NCBI RefSeq assembly: GCF_000347635.1
Contig: NC_020514.1
Coordinates: forward strand, 3,720,001-3,784,000
Length of the DNA: 64,000 nucleotides
DNA from: Paraglaciecola psychrophila 170
GTDB lineage: Bacteria > Pseudomonadota > Gammaproteobacteria > Enterobacterales > Alteromonadaceae
Direction of reading: 5' to 3'
The position numbers were made by a program, and so were the translations under genes. A model generated the notes under the pieces. It worked only from the letters and a program-made list of their open reading frames with translations. It ran no database searches and was not told the origin of the DNA. Position 1 is the first letter of the stretch; each line of letters begins with the position of its first letter. Of this stretch, positions 19,304 to 29,035 are shown piece after piece.

Positions 19304-21823
19304 ATGAGCCAAGATCTAGAAGAATACCACGACATCATTGAAGAACTTAAGCCTATGATCAACGAGCCTGAGTTTAATCAGGTATTGAATCAGGTTGCTT
19401 CAGAAATTTCAAAACAAAAACGTTTTTTATTAAAAATGGAACTGATGCGCCTAGCTCGACCTTGTATCCGTTTAATTGACTTGCGTGGTTTAGTGGATGG
19501 TAAGTGCAGGCTGTATGAGCATCAAGGCAAACAACATACTTTAGATGAGCTGGCAATTGAAACATTTGAACGCCAAGTGCGAATTTTTGGTGAATACACC
19601 ATTGGTGTTTATGAAGCGGTGACCAATACGGAAAATAATTTTCGGGTCATGTATAAAAAAGAACAAAATGAATCGAAAACGAGGCAAAACGAGCCAGTTG
19701 TAGACAAACCTAAAGCTGAAAACTTCCAAGCTCCGATTATTAAATTTGGTACCTTTGCCCAGAGAGGTGAAGAAAGAATGAATTTTTCAGTGAACATAGA
19801 AATGTTTTCTGATGTAAATAAAAGCATTCAAGCCACCACTATCGATGTATCGGTGAAGGGACTAAAAGTAAAAGCCAGCAAAGAACACCTGTTCAAACCT
19901 GATGAACGCCTGACGGTGCAATTTCGTGGTTTAGAGAAAGAATATCTGCTCGATAAACGTCAAGGCGTAGCCTATATTATTAGCAGCATTGAGCGCACAA
20001 AAGATGACCAAAGACTTAATCTTAAACGTCAGTTTGATATTCCTTTCCCTTCGTTTGACAAATTTTTTGAACGCTTTATTCACGGTAATAAACGTCGCTA
20101 CAAGGTCAATTTAGACAATACAATCACCGCGATTCAAAACAAAACTTACGAGCAATATTACATTCCTAATTTTGTTTCTATACCCGTTTTTATCGAACAA
20201 ATAGAAAATAGATTTATTCCCAAATATGCGTTAGCTAATGACTGCAACAGGGAAGAAATTCAGTATTGGGCGAATGAATTACAGGATCTAAAAATTGGTT
20301 ATTTGTTAACAGAAAAACGCATACAATATGGACTATCCCTTGTCAAGGGACAGCAAGAAATGTACATTTTTGTGTTTAACCATATAAAAAATGAGAAAGT
20401 CTACTTTTACTCGGCTACTCATGCGGAGTTAGATGCTCAACCTGATTTGAAAAGTTTATTCTTGGCTTATGGATCCCGCAAAGCCAGTTGGCGAGTTTAT
20501 AAATTACAGTTTATCCATGTAGATCCAAAGCAAAGTTATCGGCCATTGTCTATTGCCAACTCGATTAACGACAAAGTCAAAAGACAAAATCAAAAGCCCT
20601 CTCCACGTTTAATGTCGCGCCTGAAAAATATCAACCATGTCGCCTTACTCACCAATATAACTGACGATATCAGTACTGAACATTATCAAAAATTCAAAAT
20701 AAAGCGTGAACAGTTGATCAATCTTAAAGTATTTGGCCACCCACGTAATAAACCCCCAGCATTGGTTAATGTCTATCGTTTCAAGTATTTTAATCAGCGC
20801 AGAGAGTCGCGATTTCTACTGCGAACTGCCGTGCAGGTCAGCATTGATAATGTGGTAATTGAAGGGCACACTGAAGATATTTCAACTCAAGGACTAAGAA
20901 TAGAATTAGATAAATTCTTTCATCAAACCGACAAAGCTAAAATCACCCTGAGATTTCCACAATTGCAAACAGTCACTTCAAAGTTCGAGTTGTCAAACCT
21001 GCCATATATAGTTAGGCATGTATCTAAAGACCAACACGTAGTACATTTGCAAAACTTTGTCACAGAAGAAAGTAATACCGCAAGACGTTTTTTTGAAGCT
21101 TTAATTAAGTCAAATCGCTCAAAACTTAAAGCTTATCGTGATGAAGAAGAAGTGCCCGGCATAGGTGAAGCGCTGCGCAATATATATGCTCAAAACGTGA
21201 TTAACGTGGCATATTTTTTACGCAAAGACAGTGTTGACTTTGTACCTGATGCAGTAGCAACCTCATCAGGTACCAACAGATTAACGCAATTGTTACACTT
21301 TCAAGCTAAACCAGGACATTTCAACTTATACCCGCTGTACCGAAATGCCAAAATACGTCACGACTTTATCAATCATACTTTGGCAAACATGAAACCTAAT
21401 GAGCGCCCCGAAATGCACGAATTGTTGATTGCCTTCGATCCAAGTAAAGACGTAATCGGTGCGGCTATCAACAGCCACTTTACTGAACAATTAAGCAAAC
21501 CTGAACAGCGCAAAGAGTTTATTACTGAGGCTTTACAAAATGGACAATTTATTGCTGTAAAAGTATTTCTAGCACGCACTGGTAGACCTGATTTTGAAAC
21601 CATGCAATCAGAGCTCAACTACGTCAGTGTTTACGCGGTGCATAAAGCCAAGTTATTAGAAGAACAGCTTTGGAATGTATCTGCGATGGGCGATATTATC
21701 GATGTAACTGACGAAGTATTGAGACGCTTCGAATTTACTGAAAGCGCTATACTACTGAACCACAAATCGCCTCCAACCCATAAAATAAAACAAGTCGGAA
21801 TTGAGCAATTGCTTAGGTCCTAA
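19304..21823 (+). CDS. Protein with two PilZ c-di-GMP-binding domains
   Basis: The 839-residue soluble protein carries two PilZ modules. One is near residues 152-260 (RGEERMNF then DVSVKGLKVKAS). The other is near 498-610 (RRESRFLLR then EDISTQGLRIEL). The second has the canonical RxxxR and D/NxSxxG elements; the first is slightly diverged (RGEER / DVSVKG). The N-terminal 140 residues and the long segments between and after the PilZ parts are unassigned. No catalytic GGDEF or EAL motif is present, so it is an effector rather than an enzyme of c-di-GMP turnover. It lies alone between radA and serB. Confidence 0.82.
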   Translation: MSQDLEEYHDIIEELKPMINEPEFNQVLNQVASEISKQKRFLLKMELMRLARPCIRLIDLRGLVDGKCRLYEHQGKQHTLDELAIETFERQVRIFGEYTIGVYEAVTNTENNFRVMYKKEQNESKTRQNEPVVDKPKAENFQAPIIKFGTFAQRGEERMNFSVNIEMFSDVNKSIQATTIDVSVKGLKVKASKEHLFKPDERLTVQFRGLEKEYLLDKRQGVAYIISSIERTKDDQRLNLKRQFDIPFPSFDKFFERFIHGNKRRYKVNLDNTITAIQNKTYEQYYIPNFVSIPVFIEQIENRFIPKYALANDCNREEIQYWANELQDLKIGYLLTEKRIQYGLSLVKGQQEMYIFVFNHIKNEKVYFYSATHAELDAQPDLKSLFLAYGSRKASWRVYKLQFIHVDPKQSYRPLSIANSINDKVKRQNQKPSPRLMSRLKNINHVALLTNITDDISTEHYQKFKIKREQLINLKVFGHPRNKPPALVNVYRFKYFNQRRESRFLLRTAVQVSIDNVVIEGHTEDISTQGLRIELDKFFHQTDKAKITLRFPQLQTVTSKFELSNLPYIVRHVSKDQHVVHLQNFVTEESNTARRFFEALIKSNRSKLKAYRDEEEVPGIGEALRNIYAQNVINVAYFLRKDSVDFVPDAVATSSGTNRLTQLLHFQAKPGHFNLYPLYRNAKIRHDFINHTLANMKPNERPEMHELLIAFDPSKDVIGAAINSHFTEQLSKPEQRKEFITEALQNGQFIAVKVFLARTGRPDFETMQSELNYVSVYAVHKAKLLEEQLWNVSAMGDIIDVTDEVLRRFEFTESAILLNHKSPPTHKIKQVGIEQLLRS

Positions 21824-21893
21824 AGTCTAACAAAATTTACACACGACCACAGGCCTGACTTTAAGCTCACCCAAGCAATCATAATAAATTGAG

Positions 21894-22958
21894 TTAGGCC
21901 TGCCCAGCTGCCAAAACCCATAACAAAGAGTCTAGCCCCCCACGGCGAATGGCAATATCCGCTTGTTGGCGCACAATAGGTTTTGCATGTAATGCCACGC
22001 CCAAGGCGGCAGCATTCATCATAACCAAATCATTGGCGCCATCACCCATAGCAATAGTTTGACTAGGTAAAATAGACCATTGCTCGGCTAAGCTTTTAAG
22101 GGTTTGCGCTTTGACATTGGCATCAACAATAGCGCCTTTTACCTTGCCCGTAAGCTTTGCGCCCTGAATCTCTAAATCATTAGCCACAGCTGCATCAAGA
22201 TTGAGCCTGACTTGTAAATAATCAGCAAAATAGCTAAAACCGCCAGAGGCAATGGCTACTTTCCATTCATAAGATTTTAGTATGTTGACCAAGTTAGCCA
22301 CACCTGGCATCAGCGGTAATGCATCTCGTACTTGTTGTAAAATCGATTCATCCGCATCCTCTAAACAAGCAACTCGGGTACGTAAACTCTGTGCAAAATC
22401 TAATTTGCCTTGCATGGCCAGCACAGTCACTGCCGACACTTGTTCACCAACACCAGCTAGTTCAGCAATTTCATCAATACACTCAACAGCGATAACCGTG
22501 CTGTCCATATCCATCAATAACAAGCCCGGTTCGGCTAAAGAAGGGGTTTTATTAACCAAACATATCTCAACACTAAAACGGTTAGCCACATCTTCTATTG
22601 GTGTATTTATGTTGTTTGGGGTTTTCAAAGCAACATAAGCGCAAACAGCAAAGCCACTCACACCTTCAACTTTAATCACTCGATAAAAGGCTAACTCTAG
22701 ATAATCTGCTAGCGCTTGGGTCACTTGTGTTAATTGCTGCAAGTGCAAGCCTTCCGTAAAAACAACTAATTTACTGTGGTTAAACTGCCCATGAGATACA
22801 TTAGACCCAAAGGCAGATTGTGGCTCACCCGTTAATGTTTTAGGTCGACATAAAGTGCTATCAATCAAAGTGAAGTCAATTAAGCCTTGTTGCCTAACCA
22901 AGTCACTTAAATACAAATGGGAGCATAAATCTTTATCAGCAATTTTTATTTCAAACAC
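21894..22958 (-). CDS. serB: Phosphoserine phosphatase
   Basis: SerB makes the last step of serine synthesis. The C-terminal HAD domain has DMDSTVIAVECIDEIA (nucleophile Asp in DxDST), IASGGFSYFADYL and GDGANDLVMMNAA. The first ~140 residues form the ACT-like regulatory region seen in gammaproteobacterial SerB. Length is 354 aa, a little longer than the E. coli protein. It converges with the PilZ gene; an imperfect inverted repeat around AGGCCTGACT and its complement (21852-21901) spans its stop and could help termination. Confidence 0.95.
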   Translation of the reverse strand: MFEIKIADKDLCSHLYLSDLVRQQGLIDFTLIDSTLCRPKTLTGEPQSAFGSNVSHGQFNHSKLVVFTEGLHLQQLTQVTQALADYLELAFYRVIKVEGVSGFAVCAYVALKTPNNINTPIEDVANRFSVEICLVNKTPSLAEPGLLLMDMDSTVIAVECIDEIAELAGVGEQVSAVTVLAMQGKLDFAQSLRTRVACLEDADESILQQVRDALPLMPGVANLVNILKSYEWKVAIASGGFSYFADYLQVRLNLDAAVANDLEIQGAKLTGKVKGAIVDANVKAQTLKSLAEQWSILPSQTIAMGDGANDLVMMNAAALGVALHAKPIVRQQADIAIRRGGLDSLLWVLAAGQA

Positions 22959-23137
22959 TATTGAGTAACCGTAACAATCAGAATGAATGCATGGTATCCA
23001 ATGACTTAACAGAATGCTATTAGGCCGTTATGCTTGTTTTAATTAACTTAGGGCCTCTTTATATATTGAATAAGCGCTTAGTTTCAGCAACCATACAAAC
23101 CGTTCACACTTATTTAGTCGCAACCAACTATTCGTTT

Positions 23138-23839
23138 ATGACCATCAATATCCAGCCTATTGGCAAAATTCATACACCTTATAAAGAAAAGTTTGCCATT
23201 CCACGTCAACCGGGTTTAGCAAAAAGCGCCGAAGGTAAAATTATCTTTTTTGAAGAGTTTAATGATCCTAACTATCTGCGAGGCATTGAGCAGTTTAGCC
23301 ATCTATGGCTACTTTTTCATTTTCACCAAACTGCCGAAAAAGGCCATTCCCCCTTGGTACGTCCTCCTCGCCTAGGAGGCAATCAAAAACTGGGGGTATT
23401 TGCCACACGCAGTCCTTTTAGACCTAACGGCATAGGTATGTCTGTGGTCGAATTTGTGGCAGTGAGTTATCAAAATAAGCAACTAAGTCTAACCGTTAAG
23501 GGTATAGATTTATTAGATGCCACCCCTATTTTAGATATAAAACCTTATGTTCCCTACGTAGATAGTCTTCCGCTAGCGTCAGGAGGCATGGCGCAGCATA
23601 GTCCAGAATTGATGGCTGTTACTTTTACCGAGCAAGCCAATAGACAATTGAATCAACTCGAACAGCGGTATCCGGCATTAGCCTCACTTATTCGAGAAGT
23701 ACTCAGCCAAGATCCCCGACCTGCTTACCACCAAGACGCTCATCCAAGTAAAACGTATGGCATGACCTTGTTCGATCTCAACATTCAATGGCAAGTGATT
23801 AAACGTCAAAATATAGTACTGACAATACACTCAAATTAA
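23138..23839 (+). CDS. trmO: tRNA (N6-threonylcarbamoyladenosine37-N6)-methyltransferase TrmO (TsaA/YaeB)
   Basis: TrmO methylates t6A37 in threonine tRNA using SAM. The protein shows IGKIHTPYKEKFAIPRQPGL at its start, then HLWLLFHFHQ, RPPRLGGNQKLGVFATRSPFRPNGIGMSVVE, LLDATPILDIKPYVPYVDSLP and the C-terminal EVLSQDPRPAYH. I place the start at ATG 23138 (233 aa), because homologues begin here; the open frame continues up to an ATG at 23030, but those 36 residues look non-conserved. No good Shine-Dalgarno precedes either start. Confidence 0.92.
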   Translation: MTINIQPIGKIHTPYKEKFAIPRQPGLAKSAEGKIIFFEEFNDPNYLRGIEQFSHLWLLFHFHQTAEKGHSPLVRPPRLGGNQKLGVFATRSPFRPNGIGMSVVEFVAVSYQNKQLSLTVKGIDLLDATPILDIKPYVPYVDSLPLASGGMAQHSPELMAVTFTEQANRQLNQLEQRYPALASLIREVLSQDPRPAYHQDAHPSKTYGMTLFDLNIQWQVIKRQNIVLTIHSN

Positions 23840-23933
23840 TTCAGCAATTGTAACAATAATGGCTTTAGCCAAGGTAAACCTACTGTTAGAATAAGCACTG
23901 TTTTTTCTTTCAAACCCAGAGATTTTATCGTTC

Positions 23934-25649
23934 ATGCGCACTAGCCAATATTTATTATCCACGCAAAAAGAAACCCCAGCCGACGCAGAAGTCATTAGCC
24001 ATCAGTTAATGTTACGGGCAGGCATGGTTAGAAAATTAGCTGCTGGATTGTACACTTGGCTGCCGTCTGGTCTGCGTGTGCTCAATAAAGTAGCCAATAT
24101 AGTGCGCGATGAAATGAACAAAGCGGGCTCGATAGAAATATTAATGCCTGTCGTTCAGCCTGCAGATTTATGGCAAGAATCAGGCCGCTGGGAAGAGTAC
24201 GGACCTGAATTACTGCGCATAAAAGACCGACACTCACGTGACTTTGTATTAGGCCCAACGCATGAAGAAGTCATTACGTCATTGGTCAAAAATGAAGTCA
24301 ACAGCTACAAACAACTGCCGCTTAACTTGTACCAAGTACAAACTAAATTCAGAGACGAAATCCGCCCTAGATTTGGCATTATGCGAAGCCGTGAATTCAC
24401 TATGAAAGACGCTTATTCATTTCATTTGGATCAACCTTGCTTAGAAACAACTTATCAAACTATGTATCAAGCCTACTGCAATATTTTTGAGCGTATTGGC
24501 TTAGATTATCGCCCAGTAATAGCCGACAATGGCTCTATTGGGGGCAGTGCGTCCCATGAATTTCATGTGTTAGCCGAATCAGGTGAAGATGATATCGCCT
24601 TTAGTAATAGCTCTGATTATGCGGCAAACATTGAAATGGCGAGTGCTTTAGCACCCACTGGTGACTGCCCACAAGGCACTCAAACGCTAGAAAAAGTGGC
24701 TACTCCTGGGCAAAAGACTATCAATGATGTGTCAAAATTTTTAAAAGTATCTGCTGAGCAATCAGTTAAAACATTAATTGTATTGGCTGAACCGGATGAA
24801 AAAGGCAAACAAGGATTAGTCGCTTTAATCTTACGTGGTGATCATCAACTTAACGAAGTCAAAGCAGAAAAACAAGCGGGCGTGTTTGCTCCACTGACCA
24901 TGGCAAGTGAACAACAAATAGAAGACACACTAAACTGCACCATTGGTTCACTTGGACCAGTTGGCATGACAATCCCAGTAATAGTGGATGCAAGTGCCGC
25001 TCATTTAGCAGACTTTATTTGTGGTGCTAACGAGACTGACTTTCATTATACCGGCGTAAACTGGTCACGAGACGCAGCTGAATTTGAAGTAGCAGACATT
25101 CGCAATGTCATTGCCGGCGATATATCCCCGGACGGCAAAGGCACCTTAGAGATAAAGCGTGGTATTGAAGTGGGTCACATATTCCAACTCGGTGATAAGT
25201 ACTCACAAGCGATGAACTGCGGGGTACTCGACGAAAACGGCAAGCACAAAATCCTTAGCATGGGTTGTTATGGCATAGGTGTATCTCGCATAGTGGCTGC
25301 AGCCATTGAACAAAACCACGATAAATATGGGATTATCTGGCCCGAGGCTATCGCCCCTTTTAAAGTTGTGATTATTCCAATGAATATGCATAAGTCACAG
25401 CCCGTTAAAGAAATCGCCGAATCTTTATATTCACAACTAATTGAAGCAGGTGTTGAAGTATTACTTGACGACAGAAAAGAACGCCCAGGCGTAATGTTCA
25501 ATGATATGGAGCTTGTCGGTATCCCCCACACAATAGTCATAGGTGAGCGTAACCTTGACGAAAATAAAGTGGAATATAAAAATCGCCGTAGTGGTGAAAA
25601 ACAACTGATTGAAACTAAGCAACTCGCAGAGTTTGTGAGTAACTTATAA
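23934..25649 (+). CDS. proS: Prolyl-tRNA synthetase
   Basis: This class II synthetase attaches proline to tRNA-Pro. The 571-residue bacterial-type enzyme starts [20 protein letters not shown] and has motif 2 ([26 protein letters not shown]), an inserted Ala-tRNA editing domain about 200-390 ([24 protein letters not shown]), motif 3 ([17 protein letters not shown]) and the anticodon-binding end. It is full length and followed by a terminator. Confidence 0.97.
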   Translation: MRTSQYLLSTQKETPADAEVISHQLMLRAGMVRKLAAGLYTWLPSGLRVLNKVANIVRDEMNKAGSIEILMPVVQPADLWQESGRWEEYGPELLRIKDRHSRDFVLGPTHEEVITSLVKNEVNSYKQLPLNLYQVQTKFRDEIRPRFGIMRSREFTMKDAYSFHLDQPCLETTYQTMYQAYCNIFERIGLDYRPVIADNGSIGGSASHEFHVLAESGEDDIAFSNSSDYAANIEMASALAPTGDCPQGTQTLEKVATPGQKTINDVSKFLKVSAEQSVKTLIVLAEPDEKGKQGLVALILRGDHQLNEVKAEKQAGVFAPLTMASEQQIEDTLNCTIGSLGPVGMTIPVIVDASAAHLADFICGANETDFHYTGVNWSRDAAEFEVADIRNVIAGDISPDGKGTLEIKRGIEVGHIFQLGDKYSQAMNCGVLDENGKHKILSMGCYGIGVSRIVAAAIEQNHDKYGIIWPEAIAPFKVVIIPMNMHKSQPVKEIAESLYSQLIEAGVEVLLDDRKERPGVMFNDMELVGIPHTIVIGERNLDENKVEYKNRRSGEKQLIETKQLAEFVSNL

Positions 25650-25666
25650 GTTACTGAAATATGTTT

Positions 25667-25690
25667 AAAAGCGCCTTCAAGGCGCTTTTT
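25667..25690 (+). terminator. Intrinsic terminator after proS
   Basis: AAAAGCGCCTT followed shortly by AAGGCGCTTTTT forms a compact hairpin with a T tail, 17 bp after the proS stop. Confidence 0.9.
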
Positions 25691-25830
25691 CATTATATAA
25701 AACAACTTCTTAGAAACTTACATATATACATCCGTACATACCTTTAACAATAAGTTTATACTTAATTCAGTTTGGCTTTAGTGTTAATGTTTAGATTCAT
25801 GGATGCAACAGCTTATTAACGAGATCATAA

Positions 25831-26670
25831 ATGCAAGTGACCTTCTTCGGTGTACGCGGCTCCTGCCCTGCTCCCGGGCCTGAGTTTATCAAATACGGCG
25901 GCAATACCGCTTGTGTGCACGTTTGTTTAGATGACGGTACCGATATTATTTTAGACGCAGGCACAGGCATAAAAAATCTTGGTCAAAAGCTGATTAAACA
26001 AACTAACGATATTCATTTGTTGCTGACCCACAATCACTGGGATCATATCCAAGGTTTTCCTTTCTTTGCGCCCATATATCAACCCCAGCGTAATATATTT
26101 ATTACCCCAGGTCAGATAACTTTCGACGCAGACCACGCTATATTAGAACAAATGAGTGGCAGCTATTTTCCAGTAGATTACAAAACACTGCCATCTAACA
26201 TTCAAGTTACACCACAGCCCAAAGAGATCCGTCACTGGAAAATTGGTGAGGCCAAAATCAGTCGCTTGGCCATGAACCATCCTGGTAGCGGCAGCTCATT
26301 TTGCATAGAAGCCGATGGCAAAAAAGTCGCGTATATCACCGATAACGAGTTATATCCTCCCTACAAAAAAAACACCGACTTTTTAGACTGGGTTGATTTT
26401 AGCCGTGATGCAGATTTAATTATTCACGATGCACAATACATGATTGCTGATATGCCCGCTAAGTCAGGCTGGGGGCACTCAGTAGCAGAAGAAGCAGTCA
26501 AATTAGCCATGGGTAGCCGAGCGAAACGTATGGCATTATATAGCCACGACCATATTCGAACAGATGATGAAATTGCCAAAATAGAAACTCAATGCCAGGA
26601 GATAATCGAAATTGGCGGTGCAGACTTAGAACTTTTTGCTGCGGCTGAAGGTTTGACAGTTATATTATAA
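25831..26670 (+). CDS. Metallo-beta-lactamase-fold hydrolase
   Basis: The 279-residue protein opens with the GVRGSCPAPGPEFIKYGGNT motif typical of a branch of MBL-fold phosphodiesterase-like proteins. It has the metal site HNHWDH near 70, a further His in MNHPGSGSSF, Asp in YITDNELY and the terminal His in YSHDH. No signal peptide is present. The substrate is unknown; cyclic nucleotide or other phosphodiesters are family guesses. It probably forms an operon with the patatin gene 12 bp downstream. Confidence 0.85.
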   Translation: MQVTFFGVRGSCPAPGPEFIKYGGNTACVHVCLDDGTDIILDAGTGIKNLGQKLIKQTNDIHLLLTHNHWDHIQGFPFFAPIYQPQRNIFITPGQITFDADHAILEQMSGSYFPVDYKTLPSNIQVTPQPKEIRHWKIGEAKISRLAMNHPGSGSSFCIEADGKKVAYITDNELYPPYKKNTDFLDWVDFSRDADLIIHDAQYMIADMPAKSGWGHSVAEEAVKLAMGSRAKRMALYSHDHIRTDDEIAKIETQCQEIIEIGGADLELFAAAEGLTVIL

Positions 26671-26682
26671 GGAACGAGGCTT

Positions 26683-27813
26683 TTGTCTGAGCGTAATCAA
26701 TATGCGTTATTGTTATCAGGAGGAGGCGCAAGGGCGGCCTACCAACTAGGCGTACTAAAAGCTATTGCCACCTATTTACCTCGTAATCAAGGTTTACCTT
26801 TCCCCATAGTTTGCGGTAACTCAGCCGGCGCAATCAACGCAACAAGTTTAGCCTGCTATGCATCTTGTTACCACCTGGGCCTGAGGAAATTAGAATGGGT
26901 ATGGAAAAACTTTCATATACGCCAAGTTTATGACAGTGGTATCAGAGACGTATTTAAACATTTAGCCGGTAATTACCTGAGTAGTTTCCAATCCCATCAA
27001 CATCAAAGACACCCCTCTAGTTTATTAAACAACCAGCCTTTGAGACGTTTGATCAGAAGTCGCTTGGACTTTCATCGTATCGATAGAAACATTTCCAGCG
27101 GCCACTTACGCGCGATCACCATAAATGCCTCTAGCTATACAAGCCATGATTCCATCAGCTTCTACCAAGGACAAAGCGATATAAAGCCTTGGCAACGCGA
27201 ACAAAGGCGAGGCATTCCATGTACTTTAAATTCAGAACATTTAATAGCATCATCAGCAATCCCTATGCTCTTTCCACCGGTAAAAATGATGGGAGAGTTT
27301 CTTGGTGATGGCTCTATTCACCAATTATCACCACTGAGTCCAGCCATTCATTTAGGGGCAGAAAAAATACTGATTATTGGTGTTGAACAACCCGAGAAAA
27401 AGTCTCGGTTTACCGATATGACTCGCTACCCCAGTAGCATCGCTATTGCGGGGCACTTGCTCGACACTATTTTTGCCGACACGCTTAAATCAGACCTTGA
27501 ACGTCTTACGCGCATCAATGAAACCATCGCCCATATGACTCACAAACAACAGCAACAAACCAAACTAAAAACTATCGACACTTTAGCAATCAACCCCACT
27601 CGTAATTTTAACGAAATGGCCGCCAAACATTTTCACCGCATGCCGTCGGGGATCAAGATTTTATTACGTTTGATGGGGCTACACGATAAAGCTGACTCTA
27701 GCTTGTTGAGTTATTTATTGTTTGAAAAAGAGTTTTGCCGCGAGTTGATTGATTTAGGGATGCAGGATGGCTTGGCCAGGCAGGAGGAGTTGCGCAGCTT
27801 TTTATCTATATAG
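26683..27813 (+). CDS. Patatin-like phospholipase
   Basis: This is a second, distinct patatin of 376 residues, with LLSGGGARAAYQLGVLKAI (10-28), elbow CGNSAGAINA with Ser47 and the Asp motif FLGDGSIHQLSPLSPAIHLGA. It begins with TTG at 26683, supported by the AAGGAACGAGG about 5-10 bases upstream and by homology starting directly after. It resembles bacterial RssA-like / DUF3336-less patatins. It has no signal peptide and is translationally close to the MBL gene, which suggests shared lipid or phosphodiester metabolism (inference). Confidence 0.85.
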   Translation: MSERNQYALLLSGGGARAAYQLGVLKAIATYLPRNQGLPFPIVCGNSAGAINATSLACYASCYHLGLRKLEWVWKNFHIRQVYDSGIRDVFKHLAGNYLSSFQSHQHQRHPSSLLNNQPLRRLIRSRLDFHRIDRNISSGHLRAITINASSYTSHDSISFYQGQSDIKPWQREQRRGIPCTLNSEHLIASSAIPMLFPPVKMMGEFLGDGSIHQLSPLSPAIHLGAEKILIIGVEQPEKKSRFTDMTRYPSSIAIAGHLLDTIFADTLKSDLERLTRINETIAHMTHKQQQQTKLKTIDTLAINPTRNFNEMAAKHFHRMPSGIKILLRLMGLHDKADSSLLSYLLFEKEFCRELIDLGMQDGLARQEELRSFLSI

Positions 27814-28622
27814 CATAGTAATTTACCTTTTAGGGCACGCTTCGCGCCATCATCGCCCGCGGCGACCGCGTGATGGTTTTGACTTGAATCCCTTAAAGCC
27901 AGTTAGTTTTTTATAAAGTGCGTCCTGCACTTTACCTTTCAGGCCAGCTAAAGCTGTTCCATATTTATCCCGTAAATATGGTCAACAACAAAAATCAATA
28001 ACCCAAAGATGCCGTTCACTACTAAAGTTTTAACAGCACAAAAAGGCTGAAACTTTACATGCGGAAAAGCAGTGGCGGAGCCACCTAAGATTGGCATTAT
28101 ATATGTAATTCTGCACAGTACACCTTAACCCTTACCTTGTTAATTTTCCCAATTAGTTGCATTGGGTTTCTGCATAAATAATTGGTGGTTATAGACAAAA
28201 AGTAAGTTATTCAGAAGGGATTCTGTAAGAAAAAATCAGGCGGACGCCGTGCAGGAGATGATGCGTAACATTACTTTCACCTATTCAGCAAAAATTTGCC
28301 AAATCCAGACATTCGAACTTAAAAAATATATATATTTACACAGTTATAGTTAAAAAATGCTTAACTTTTACAGAAGTGAAATGTATCTATTTGTTTTAAA
28401 AAAATTTATTTTCACCTGCTGTATTTATCCAGACCTAAAAGTTTGGATAAATACAAGGCTTGGTTTGATCTTAAAATAACAAATCTAGATTAGACTTTTC
28501 AAAAGGATAAGTTTATGAAATGCTATAAAAATCAACTGTATTGTCGAGGTAAGTATAAGAGTAGTGTTTGTATCTAACCCGACTTCCGCCTAATAAACTG
28601 TTAGCTTTTTTGGAGAACTACC
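27814..28622. other. 800-bp non-coding stretch with one hairpin
   Basis: There is no supported ORF. At 28420-28455 a perfect 12-bp inverted repeat (TGTATTTATCCA and its complement) encloses a 12-base loop. Close to the thioesterase start, ATCTAAC (about 28574) and GTTAGCT (about 28601) form a short inverted pair. Remaining sequence is AT-rich and unassigned. Confidence 0.45.
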
Positions 28623-29030
28623 TTGGCAAGTAAGGAAGAAATTGAAAAGTTCATGATGGCTGATTTCCCTCAGTCTAAGTGTATTGTTGAAGCTGTTGGA
28701 GAGCAATCCGCTACGGTGAGACACAGAATCGGGTTTGACGAATTAAGACCAGGTGGCACAGTATCTGGACCAGTTTTAATGACTGTAGCTGATTGTGCTT
28801 TATATGTGGCTATACTAGGTGAAATAGGAATAGTTTCACTTGCCGTAACAACCAGTCTGACGATTAATTTCATGAGGAAGCCTTCATCAACAAAAGATAT
28901 TATTGGTAAATGTACTTTACTAAAAATAGGGAAATCACTAATTGTTGGTGAGGTTTCTTTATATTCTGAAGGTGATGCAAAAGCTGTTGCACATGTTGTT
29001 GGAACATATTCAATACCTAAATCAGACTAA
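28623..29030 (+). CDS. PaaI-type hotdog-fold thioesterase
   Basis: The 135-residue protein matches the hotdog acyl-CoA thioesterase pattern: RHRIGFDELRPGGTVSGPVLMTVADCALYVAI (catalytic-helix region with the Asp in VAD) and LTINFMRKPSSTKDIIGKCTLLKIGKSLIVGEV. It starts with TTG 28623 behind TGGAGAAC. The substrate is unknown. It stands alone next to mobile-element debris; a decayed group II intron begins about 5 bases after its stop on the other strand. Confidence 0.82.
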   Translation: MASKEEIEKFMMADFPQSKCIVEAVGEQSATVRHRIGFDELRPGGTVSGPVLMTVADCALYVAILGEIGIVSLAVTTSLTINFMRKPSSTKDIIGKCTLLKIGKSLIVGEVSLYSEGDAKAVAHVVGTYSIPKSD

Positions 29031-29035
29031 AGCTA

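Noticed and set aside
23030..23137. Upstream extension of trmO
   Set aside because: The 36 added residues look like hydrophobic chance sequence and TrmO homologues start at the later Met.
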